Shown here: positions 31,841 through 40,350 of the stretch, in pieces
Layout: each line of letters begins with the position of its first letter
How positions within the stretch are numbered: position 1 is the stretch's first letter
Assembly (NCBI GenBank): GCA_963575745.1
Contig: CAUYUJ010014593.1
Span: 60,001-124,000 of the forward strand
DNA length: 64,000 nucleotides
Source: Prorocentrum cordatum
Lineage: Eukaryota; Sar; Dinophyceae; Prorocentrales; Prorocentraceae
Reading direction: 5' to 3'
Notes under the pieces: generated by a model
What the model was told of the DNA's origin: nothing
What the model saw: the letters and a program-made list of their open reading frames with translations, nothing else
The model's database searches: none
Translations under genes and position numbers: made by a program

Positions 31841-32640
31841 CCGCCTTACCCTTGTACTTGCGAGGGCGAACGTGCACCACGGGCATGTCGGCGGGCATGA
31901 TTGGCAGACTGGTCAGAAACTTGGTCACCTTCTGCCGGAAATTGCAGATGTGGCCGACGTAAGCCAATTGCCCGGTGCGAGGAATGGTATAGACCTGGAC
32001 GAGCGGGTGGACCAAGCCCAGCACCATTTCCTCCTGGTCCGTGAGCGCCGCCACCGGGTGCGCGAACTCGTGCACGCTGAACCCGAGCACTCTGGACCAC
32101 GCACTCCCGTCGCTGGCAAGGCCTGGCGGAGAGGCACCCTCAAATCGCTCGTGCGCGATGGCAGGGCCGTCGGGCGTAGCCGAGCACGACGCCGGATCCA
32201 CGACATAGTCGCACAGGCGCATCTCTTCTTCAGGTGCCGGAAGAACGTGGTCTTCATTGACATGGGCATGGCAGCCAGCGCATATCGTCATCACCCGTTT
32301 CCTGTCAGGTTCGTGCACACGGCGGGCGATAGCCTCGTGCTCCGCGGGGGTGTAGTTGGCTGCAAGGAAGTTGCGCGCTTCCTCCACCGACCCCGTCGCC
32401 TCCAGGCGCCACTGGTTCACTGCCTCCCTTTTGCGGGCTCTCGTAATGACTCTCGCGGACTAGTCGAACCACGGAGCCTGAGGAGAGCGCAAGCCCTGCT
32501 GCGTGCACGAGAACTCAAACCCGGGTACCAGGCCCGCCAACACACTACGCAAGTGGCCCACTGCACCTCCTCGAGGCACCCGCACATCTCGGATGTGAGC
32601 CTGCGAGCGGGCTCCTGGTCCAGCCCGGCGTAACAAGGCG
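31371..32640 (-). pseudogene. Helitron N-terminal DUF6570-like domain
   Basis: Two frames join near 32420-32440. The first has CGCLEEVQWATCVVCWRAWY. The second carries NFLAANYTPAEHEAIARRVH, VMTICAGCHAHVN, GLVHPLVQVYTIPRTGQLAY, VGHICNFRQKVTKFLTSLPI, VVHVRPRKYKGKAGG and LKAAFLWLKANNPYCANVEW. The Cys pairs and the Y-x-GHI-x-NF, LP-x-P and LWLKxNNPYY-like blocks are those of the DUF6570 region that precedes Helitron_like_N. One copy of the 18-bp motif (32113-32127) is read in frame as PPGLASD. The role of this domain in transposition is not established. Confidence 0.72.
31744..31788. repeat. 45-bp direct repeat, copy 1
   Basis: Begins CGCCACTCCACGTTCGCGCA and encodes (minus) WLKANNPYCANVEWR within the DUF6570-like domain. 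It recurs at 35431-35475 with one mismatch. Confidence 0.95.
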
Positions 32641-33099
32641 GCAAGTGCTCTGGCCCGTCGCGCTGGCAAAGCCTGGCCGACTGTTCGGCTGCTTGCTTCC
32701 AGGTGCTTCCCCTGCCCTGAGCCTCTGCGCGATCCGCTCTGGCGCTGGGTCGGCGCGGCACGGCGCTCGGCTCTCCAGGTTCTCTGCGCCTTGACCTTGG
32801 TATATTGGGCATCTCTTGTTCCGAAGTCCTCCGCGTGCCGTTTAGCTTTTGAGAAACGGTTCGTTTGCTTCCTCCTGGGGTCTTTGTCGCGGGCCCGGTT
32901 GTGCTGCTTCTCATTCTGAGAACGCACCCGCAGCCACGAGGGTCTGAGAGCAATGCTCGGGCGCGTCTTGGGCGCAACCGCGGACGCGCTGTCAGGGATT
33001 GGCGCCGCACCCCGGCCGCGTCGCTTCGTTTTCTTCCGCAGCCGCGTAAGTCTGACAGCAAACCTTGGGAGCCCCTTGGCCGCAGCCGCGGATACGCTG

Positions 33100-34600
33100 T
33101 CACAGACTGTCGCCTGCCACCGCTTCCTCCCCGCGCGCTGGCCTCCTTGCCGCCTCCAACTCGGTCCGCACGCGCGCGCGCGCATCCTCCGCGATCCCCG
33201 CGAAGCGGTGGAAGTCCGCACCTAGCATCTCGTACTCGGTGCCGTCCAAATCGCGCCCCTCAGGCAAGACGTCCGAGATGCGCTCGATCCCCTTGAGCAG
33301 AATGTCCTGGGCCTCGACCAACGATGCTATGTTCCCGCCCCGCTCGAACGCTCTCAGCTCCGCGACCCCGGCCTCGCAGTAGTTGAGGCCCTCCGGGCAG
33401 GGGGCCTGACGCGCCCCTCCGCTCGCCTGCGCCGCAGGGGCGATCGCGGCACCCCCAGGCGCCGCTTTAATCTTCTTGGCAGGAGGCCCAGTCGCGCCGC
33501 CCTGATTCATTGAGGCCCCCACCCCCGCAGAACTGGCAAAGCCTGGCTCAAGCGGGACCCCGCGGCCACCCTGACTCATTGAGGCCGACTCGGTGGGGCA
33601 GGGTTCCACCCGCGCCGCAGAGGCGGTCGCCTGGCCCCCGGGCGTCGCGGGAGCGCTCTGGAAAGGATACGGGAACGTTGGCCTGCGACTCGGTGCCTGC
33701 GTCGGAGAGCTGGCAAGGCCTGGCGCTGTTGGAAGGCCTGGTGCCTGCGTCGGAGAGCTGGAAGACCCCGCAGGACTGGCAAAGCCTGGCTCAAGCGGGA
33801 TCCCCTCCAGGCCCTCTGGGAGCACGTCGTCTTCCCAGGTACCGTGTCTCGTCGGGCAGGTCTTGCAGTAGTCGCGGGCATGCTGTGGAAGGAGCTCCCG
33901 GCCCTTGACGGCGCGCAAGAGCACGCGCCACGCCGACGAGTGATGCCGTTTTTTTTTTGGGGGGGGTCCTTGAACATCGCTGTCTCAGTGTAAGGGCGCC
34001 CCTCCATGTGCTTCATGTGGTTGTTCCGCGTGATCTCGAACTCCAGAGCTAGATCGGGCTCGCGGTGCAGGTGGACTTCCAGGTTCTGCTCGAAGACGTG
34101 GTTGCCTCGGTTGCCCTGCGAGGTCTTGGAGTTCTTGTCCACGACCTGAGGGTCGCCCTCGTAAGCAGCCCTGGGGAACCCCATATGGCCTCCACTATGG
34201 CTCAAGATAACCGGAGATGGCTCAAGATGGCCCCTCCCAAGGAGGCCCCCGAAGACTCCCCGAAACCCCAACTGGCCAACCCAAACGCCGAGTGGCCACA
34301 AAGATCTTTGGAAGCACAGAGACCTTCAGCACGCCTGGTGCTGCCAGCAAGTTCGTCTTGAACTCCTCCCGAGTCAGCAGGCACCGAGGATGGAGTTCCA
34401 CCATGCCCGAAAAGGAATTTCCCTTGTGCTCGTATCGTTGCGCGAGTCTGCGCGAGCCCAGGTAGGTTGCCTCTGTCCCTGGGGCTGGCAAAGTCTGGCC
34501 CTGGGACACAGGCGGGGCATGTCTGAACATGCGGGCGGCGCCGGCCATGGCCGCGGGACCGGCCAAAGGTCCGCGGGAACTCTCCGAACACAGAACCGCG
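33100..34600 (-). pseudogene. Unrecognised Helitron-linked coding segment
   Basis: Three frames tile this span: MVELHPRCLLTREEFKTNLL; NHVFEQNLEVHLHREPDLAL then FEITRNNHMKHMEGRPYTET; and LLRAVKGRELLPQHARDYCK followed by TCPTRHGTWEDDVLPEG. It then has a Pro/Ser/Ala-rich part and ELRAFERGGNIASLVEAQDI. A frame change coincides with the homopolymer junction of ten T and eight G at 33949-33966. The Pro-rich part contains the 18-bp motif three times (33533, 33710, 33777), each within a repeated SLEPGFAS / PTQAP-type peptide. I do not recognise a family. The location and shared motif suggest it is the N-terminal part of the Helitron protein or a companion ORF. Confidence 0.45.
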
Positions 34601-34769
34601 ATGGGCTGCGGTCTGACGGCGTCAACGACGGCACAGCATACAGCACGGCATGATGATGCAACAAGGCCCCGGGAACGATTCAGGAGTTCCCAAGGGAACC
34701 TGCAGGGACGCCCCGACGACGACTCCGGCAGCGACGGCGACGGCGGCGACGACGACGACGAGGGCGCCG

Positions 34770-35070
34770 ACGCCGACGAGGCCCCACAAGAGCCCCAAGA
34801 GGCCCCACAAGCCCCGCAGAGGCCAACAAGAGGCCCCAACAGGCTCTTGAAATGGCCCCCGACGAGTCTCAGAGGTGCCTCCCCGCAACCTTCGAGAGGC
34901 CTTCGGTGGCGGAATGGGGCGAAGGCCATACGATTCTATCGATATCACAATCGGTCTGACTCTCGATCGCACAAGCGACCCCACTGTTGACCACGCTGGC
35001 GGGGCACCGGCGGGACACCAGCGGGGCACGGACACCAGCGGGGCAACGCGGCCGATCGGCTGTCGACGAC
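34770..35070. repeat. CCCCAAGAGG low-complexity DNA and family D fragment
   Basis: 34780-34880 has GGCCCCACAAGAGGCC-type units. 34935-35070 repeats the ATCGATATCACAATCGGTCT and GGCACCGGCGGGACACC parts of family D (see 17425-18120). Confidence 0.7.
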
Positions 35071-35329
35071 GACGCATCGTCATCGCCACTCCTTTTTCGT
35101 TGCCGTTTGAAGCTCGCGCCGACATCCGAAGGCACCGTCAGCCGAAACAGGGCGGGCGGCTGGAAAGCCGGCGAAGGTGTGACTCATCTGGCCACAGAGT
35201 ACTGCAGCGCTGGCAAAGCCTGGCGCAGCCCGTGCCCCCCCTTGCACTTACGTCTTGCTCGGCGCGATCGAGACACTGGGAGTCAAGACAACTCGCCCCA
35301 TGGATTTCCCTCTAACGGCCTCCGCAGCT

Positions 35330-36463
35330 GCCTTCCGTCGGAGAGCATCTTTATGAAGTCCTCGCGCGGGGGAGGCGCCCCTGCTGCCGTGCCAATGGTG
35401 GCGGCCGACGCGCGGGCATTCTGCCAGCTCCGCCACTCCACGTTCGCACAGTACGGGTTGTTGGCCTTGAGCCACTCCCCGGTTGAAGGCGTGGCGGACG
35501 CGCCCGAGGCGACGGCGGCGGCCGATGCACTGGCAATGCCTGGTGTCGCGACCTCGGAACTGGGGCCGACGGCGGCGGCCGTGGCGCTGGCGTTCTGCGA
35601 GCTCCACCACTCCTCCTTTTCCTTGGGTGTCCTGCTCCACCACTCCTCCTGTTCCTTGGGCGTCCAGCGCCACTCCTCCTGTTCCTTGGCCGATGCACTG
35701 GCAAAGCCTGGTGCTCGCGCGTCGTCCTCTGGCGGCGCGTTGTCCAACGCGAGCTGCCGCGCCCCCTGTGCCCGTGCGATGACCATTCCCGTCTTGCCCT
35801 TGGGCCTCCATGTGAACTCGGGGCGGCTCTCGATGAAAGCTTTGAGCCCCCCCAGGAACCGAGAGCCTGTTGAACTCGTGGTACGCGCGCTCGTCCTCCG
35901 GTTTGAACCCCATCTTGTTGCGTGAAATCTGAGATGGATCGAACTCACCACCATGCGCGTCCAGGCATTGTTGCAAAAGTGCAACCGCGCGCGCGTCAGC
36001 GTCAAGCGCGCCAGCCTCCTCGCCGGCACCCCGGAGGCGCGCAGGGGCGCGCGCTGGCAAAGCCTGGTGCCCCGCGTCGGCGCCGGGCAAATTGGCCACC
36101 AGCCGGTCCAGCGATGCCTTCCAGTGCCCAGGTCGGAGCAGAAAATCCTTCGGAGACTCGCTGATGAGCGAAGCGACGGCTCGAAGGCAAGTGATCCCCG
36201 ACGCTTCGTTTTTGCTTGCGCCTTTCCCTGTGACCTCAACCCGACGGCCATCGATCTCCCGCTGCAAAGCTGTTCGGCAAAGTCAGGGTGCACCGCCACT
36301 CTGCACTGGCAAGGCCTGGCGCAGCGAATTCCTTGAAGTTCTTGACGGAGCTGACCACGGGCCCCCCGTGCACCTTCGGGCGCGTGGAAGAATGGTTATT
36401 GAGGACGGTGTGCCACGAAATGTTATGGACGCGGTGCTCCAACAGATGCGCTTGGACGGCCAT
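35330..36463 (-). pseudogene. Helitron-linked segment with dsRBD-like stretch
   Basis: The minus strand reads HRVHNISWHTVLNNHSSTRP, VSSVKNFKEFAAPGLASAEW, then RCTLTLPNS. A one-base frame change at about 36268-36275 leads to LQREIDGRRVEVTGKGASKN and EASGITCLRAVASLI. The pattern W-x-C-x-LTLP...G-R-x-V-E-V-T-G-K-G-x-S-K-N-x-A...L-x-AV-x-L resembles a double-stranded-RNA-binding domain. It continues with HWKASLDRLVANLPGADAG, QISRNKMGFKPEDERAYHEF and a repeat of KEQEEWWS-type units (35590-35700), and ends near REDFIKMLSDGRQL. The 18-bp motif occurs here six times between 35210 and 36527. The dsRBD reading is inference from pattern only. Confidence 0.45.
35431..35475. repeat. 45-bp direct repeat, copy 2
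   Basis: One mismatch from 31744-31788, same orientation. Here it lies in the dsRBD-linked segment and encodes WLKANNPYCANVEWR followed by an unrelated sequence (SWQNARASAAT). Confidence 0.95.
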
Positions 36464-36821
36464 GGCGCCCGCGCGGCCGCCCGAAGGAACGGCGCGCGCT
36501 CGGGGAGAGCGGCTGGCAAAGCCTAGCCTGTACTGGGCGGATCAAAACGAGCGCGGGAGTGGCGCGGCAAGGACGAGGTACCCTGCTTGAGCCGAACCCG
36601 CTAAGCGGAAAGCTTCGATCTACCTCTTGCTCTGCCCCTACTCAGATGGCACGGGCCCGAACGCGAGCAGGGCTCTCCAGAAACAATAATCAAGATACGG
36701 GGGCCTTCTCTACGTCCTTCAGGGGCCTCGGTGCGGCGCGACATTGCACCGTGGATCGGCCCCGGAAGCAGCGCAACACTGTGCGTGGTGGAAGAGAACC
36801 TGAGAGAAGACCTCATTCGCT

Positions 36822-37168
36822 GTCTCAGTCGGTCTCACTACCCATCTCACAATCGATATCACTATCGACGTCATCATCATCATCATCAACATCATCAGCA
36901 TCATCGCCACCATCAACATCATCTCATCATCATCATTACCATCAACATCATCATAATCATCGTCATAATCATCATCAACATCATCATCGGGACACCGACG
37001 GGACACCGACGGGACACCGGCGGGACACCGGTGGGACACCGCGCGCCACCGGCCGCCCGGCGGAGAATCATTTGGTCCGGCCGCGCCTCAGCCACAGGAG
37101 ACTCTCCTCTCGCCCGCCCATGCAGCTTCGCCTCGTCCGCACGGCACGCACGAACACGAAACCGAAAT
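36822..37168 (+). repeat. Dispersed repeat family D, copy split by the copia element (left part)
   Basis: Contains TCTCACAATCGATATCACTA, an internal ATC microsatellite (36865-36985), GGGACACCGGCGGGACACC units, GGAGAATCATTTGGTCCGGC and CAGCTTCGCCTCGTCC, and stops at ACCGAAAT. The remainder of the copy, starting GAAATCGATTTCCCGG, lies at 43621-43690 beyond the copia element. Confidence 0.85.
37164..37168. repeat. Target-site duplication GAAAT (left)
   Basis: GAAAT precedes the left LTR and recurs at 43621-43625 immediately after the right LTR. The uninterrupted family D copy at 18060 has a single CCCGAAATCGATT, as expected for an empty site. Confidence 0.92.
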
Positions 37169-37263
37169 TGGCGGGATCTTTTCTTCGGATGCTTGCCTTG
37201 AGCCATACCAGCAATGGCATGATCTCTCACAGTAAACCTGTTGGGGGTCTCTGGATTCCTGCA
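37169..37263 (-). repeat. 3' LTR of the copia element
   Basis: Starts TGGCGGGATC and ends GATTCCTGCA on the plus strand. It is 95 bp, aligning without gaps to 43526-43620 with five substitutions. This is very short for a Copia LTR. Confidence 0.93.
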
Positions 37264-37274
37264 GCCCCCTTCGT
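37264..37274 (-). other. Polypurine tract
   Basis: On the coding strand ACGAAGGGGGC lies immediately upstream of the 3' LTR (TGCAGG), as expected for the plus-strand primer. Confidence 0.7.
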
Positions 37275-37496
37275 GCCGCCTAGCTCTTCAGCCAGGCACG
37301 ATACTCGAACCCTGAAAAGCTCCGAAACTCATTGTCAGTGCACATCGCTCTGGACCACGGCGTTGGTCGAGCGCTGCAATCAAAGTACACGCAATAGCCG
37401 CGCTGACGGCCGTAGCCCGTCCAAGGCAATGACAGCGCGGAGCGAAAGACTGCAGGCCGAAATGGCCAAGCCAAAATGGCCGCTCGTGCCCTTGGT

Positions 37497-39773
37497 TCAG
37501 ACCTTCGCCTGAAGGGCACTTGAGAGGGGCGCGTCCGAGAGCTTGACACTCATCATCTCCAGCCCTCGGAGCATCGCCGCCTGGTCGAGGAACTTCGTCC
37601 CCAGGTCCGCCGGGTTCGACTTCCCGGGAACCTTGGCCAGTTGAAACAGTCCGTCCTTGAGTGCCTTCTGCACCCACAGCGTCGGCGTCTCGAGGTGTCG
37701 GACTTTGCAGCAGCCTCGTCGTTGCATGATGCCAAGAGCAGCTGCCGAGTCGCTCCAGATGCGAAGGCTCGTGTCCCTGCCTAGGCCCTGGCACAGTGAC
37801 TGCATGCCGATGGCCCTGCTGGCCGCTCGCACACAGCCGTAGAACTCAGCCTCCCCCGAACTCATGGAGATGGGGATCTGAGTCGTCGATGCCGTCACGA
37901 TCAGGTGCTGCCCATGTTTGATCACGACTGAACTGGTGCTCCTCCGCGTGATCGGGCAGCCTGCCCAATCGGTGTCCGAGTAGATGTCCATCACTGCGGG
38001 TGCCCGCTGTCGGCCCCACTTCCAGATGGCCCTCGGCGCCCCGATCAAGAAGCGTCCAGCGCGCTTCAGGAGGCGGAGGTGTCGCTCTGTCGGCTTCTGC
38101 ATGCCGCGAGCGCACTCCTTGGCCGTGAACTGCACCCCTGGCCGATCGAGCGCCAAGTAGCCCAGCCTCATGCACGCGCTGCGGTACTCTGCCGCCTCGT
38201 GCTCGTTCAGCTCGCGCTCGACCTCAGGTGTAAGCTTCTGGCTCAGCCCTGGCGTGCTCAATGACTTCGTGGTGCGGGGGTCCATTCCAAGCTGCGCGTG
38301 CAAGATCTGCGCGTGCCTGGGATCCGCCTCGTACTCGATGGCCTCGCCCCCTTGGCGCCATCGGTCTCGCCAGCGCATTGCCCTGTTGAGGCACGTGATC
38401 TCCTTTGCGTCGGTAGGCGCCGGCCCGAGCGCGCCCCTGTCCTTCACGATGAACTTCGTCTTCAGGGCCTCGCAGATCGACTCCGTCCCGTCCCGAGGGC
38501 CCTCGAGCACGAAGTCGTCGCCGTGGTGGAAGAGGCTCACCTGGAGGTCCTTGTGGCAGTACACGCAGGGCGAGAAGGCCGACTGGTCGCAGCCAGCACC
38601 GATGACCGTCTCGGCGGTCGTGAGCTCGAAGTTCTGGCCAGCGTCGCGCGTCCCGTAGAGCGCCATCCGCAGGGGCCCACACGTACCGATCTCCTGCGAC
38701 ATCGGATCCTCCTCTGGAAGCTTGATGTAGACCGTCCTCTTGATCTCACAGTGCGGGTGTGCCCGCGAGATGTCCAGGAAGCGCAGCACGCGGCCCTCGG
38801 ACGGGTCGCTCGACATCACCATGCTGCAGATGAGCCGAAGGCACTCTAGCGGCGGGGTCGCCGCAAACACCGCGCCGATGTCGTCCCCGGCGATGGTGCT
38901 CTGCGCCTTGGTCTCCTGTACGACGAGCCTGGATCTGTAATCCGGCCGGTCGGTGTCGCCCTTGTCGATATCAACCCAGCGCACACTGAGAGGCCTCCGT
39001 CCAAGCTCGCGCTGACAGTCCTCCTCCCTCGCGTAGACCCACACGCCAAGCTGCGCCATGAAATCCATCTCCAGGCGCCTCGCGGCCTTCACCCGCGTGG
39101 GGTCCAGCGGGAGGCCGGTGAGGTCGTCGTAGAACTCGGTCCTCAGCGTGTCGCGCCACTTCCCGACGAAGTCCTTCAGGCTGATCCCCTCATCGTCCAC
39201 GTTCGGCCCAGCATCCAGGGCCGAAAGCGTGAGCACCTTCTTGTTGCTAAGGTGACGGCGGAGGCCACGGAGGACGGCGCGGAGGAGCTTGACCGGGTAC
39301 CTCTCCGCCACACACATGTTGCGGCCGACGAAGGTGGAATGCTCGTGGCGGCTGCCAATGCCGGTATCATTGGGGCAGCGCTTGCAGACCTCATCAAACA
39401 CCTCCTTGTTATTACTCATCCACCCTGTCGGCTTCTTGGCGAGCCTGTCGCCGTGCGCGTCCGCAACCACCAGGCCGAGCACGCACTGGTCGCCTCGCCC
39501 GACCTCGACACCCGGGAGAGCCATCACATCCTTCACGATGTCCAGGTCCTGCAGCTGTCCGCGCTCCAGGGGTGCTCGTGCAAGAACGTGCGGTCGTGCT
39601 TCACCTGCAGCGTGTAGAGCTCCATCGCGAACCTCAAGTGCTCGTGCCCGATGGCGTAGGCCTCGCGCTGCTTCTCCGTGTCCTCGTTCAGGTACTTCAG
39701 CATGGAGAACGGCGCGCAGCGAGGACTGCCCAAGAAGAAGTACACCTCGACGTGCTCGATCAGCTCCCGGCAC
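37497..39773 (-). pseudogene. Copia Pol: reverse transcriptase and RNase H
   Basis: An open frame of 758 codons. The true sequence starts near 39560 at DLDIVKDVMALPGVEV. Then come MSNNKEVFDEVCKRCPND, LSVRWVDIDKGDTDRPDYRS (the RVT_2 opening), VLRFLDISRAHPHCEI (motif A Asp), SLFHHGDDFVLEG (the catalytic Asp-Asp in an HGDD context) and LGYLALDRPGVQFTAKECAR. RNase H motifs follow: YSDTDWAGCPITRRSTS, MSSGEAEFYGCV and IWSDSAAALGIMQRRGCCKV. The frame ends with the ADLGTKFL block close to the 3' end. This enzyme copies element RNA into DNA. Catalytic residues appear present. Upstream a frameshift near 39545-39560 detaches it from the rest of Pol. Confidence 0.93.
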
Positions 39774-40350
39774 TGTCGCTGCTGCTGGCGGTCGGTCAGG
39801 CCCCAGCCAACCCTCAGGTCGAACGAGCCGCCGTGGACCAGACCGAAGAGGGGGGCAAAGCCCACAATCCTATTCGGGCAGAAGACCTCCATCACGTCGG
39901 CCTTGCGCCCGCTGTAGCCGAGGGAGAGCAGGAGGGCACCGATCTCCTCCTGCATATTGTCGTCGCCGGGGTCGTGTGGTGCCGGAGCCATCGCCACGTC
40001 AGCCGCCGCCGCGGCCTCGGGTGCTGGCGGCACCTGCTGAGCTGGGGCTGGACCGCCACTGCCTGACGAGCCGCCCTCTTGATAGACAGGCCCGGCGACG
40101 TCAGTGCGATGCCGCTTCCGCTCACGGGCATCCTCGAGCCTCTGCTTTGCCTCCTCGTCGTCCTGCATCGCCTGCTCGATCCGAGCGCGGCACTTGGCTG
40201 AGTGGGCCTGCGCTCGGGCGCCGTTGAGGATCGCGGCGCAGCCGTAGCAGCCCGGGGAGAGCCCGTACTTCGCGATCTCGACGTCCTTCCTGATGTAGAC
40301 GGCTCGCGGTCCTGCTGGTGGTCGCCCGACTCGGAGAGCCCGGGGCGGGA
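39533..40350 (-). pseudogene. Copia Pol: IN-RT spacer with C5-methyltransferase-like motifs
   Basis: The frame reads YIRKDVEIAKYGLSPGCYGC, a basic coiled linker (EEAKQRLEDARERKRHRTDV), then VMEVFCPNRIVGFAPLFGLV, GSFDLRVGWGLTDRQQQRQC, VYFFLGSPRCAPFSMLKYLN, EAYAIGHEHLRFAMELYTLQ and TFLHEHPWSADS. The order ExFC...G, DLxxGWxL, GSPxCxxFS and xxHEHPW is reminiscent of C5 cytosine methyltransferase motifs I, IV (PC with catalytic Cys) and VI (EN). The family sometimes has GSPPC, and here the second Pro is Arg. This domain between IN and RT is not part of the minimal Copia Pol. Function is inferred. Confidence 0.6.

Larger units (their letters stand above)
22580..36463 (-). mobile_element. Autonomous Helitron-type element (decayed), OTU-bearing
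   Basis: Read on the minus strand, domains follow the order known for Helitron RepHel proteins: DUF6570-like domain, Helitron_like_N with FPHG-GDY and SGFCTLTC motifs, HUH Rep motif (IIHAHMASWVV), Rep C-terminal region, and a Pif1-type helicase with GTAGTGKT, VDEVS, GGFAQLPPV and TIHKSQG. An OTU-like C-terminus follows. Helitrons move by rolling-circle replication. The coding capacity is broken by stops at 30554-30556, 26987-26989, 24971-24973 and 23276-23278, by several frameshifts, and by satellite DNA at about 25410-26790. I could not define the terminal TC / CTRR hairpin ends, so the limits are coding limits only. The N-terminal assignment (33-36.5 kb) is by proximity. Confidence 0.88.

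Noticed and set aside
22541-36527. The 18-bp motif as an intron or splice signal
   Set aside because: It is too short to be an intron, coding text often continues in phase on both sides, and it has no GT-AG pattern. Kept as a finding, not as an intron.
36559-37512. Plus-strand frame across the ATC tract and the 3' LTR
   Set aside because: It is a composite of microsatellite, family D repeat and antisense copia sequence.
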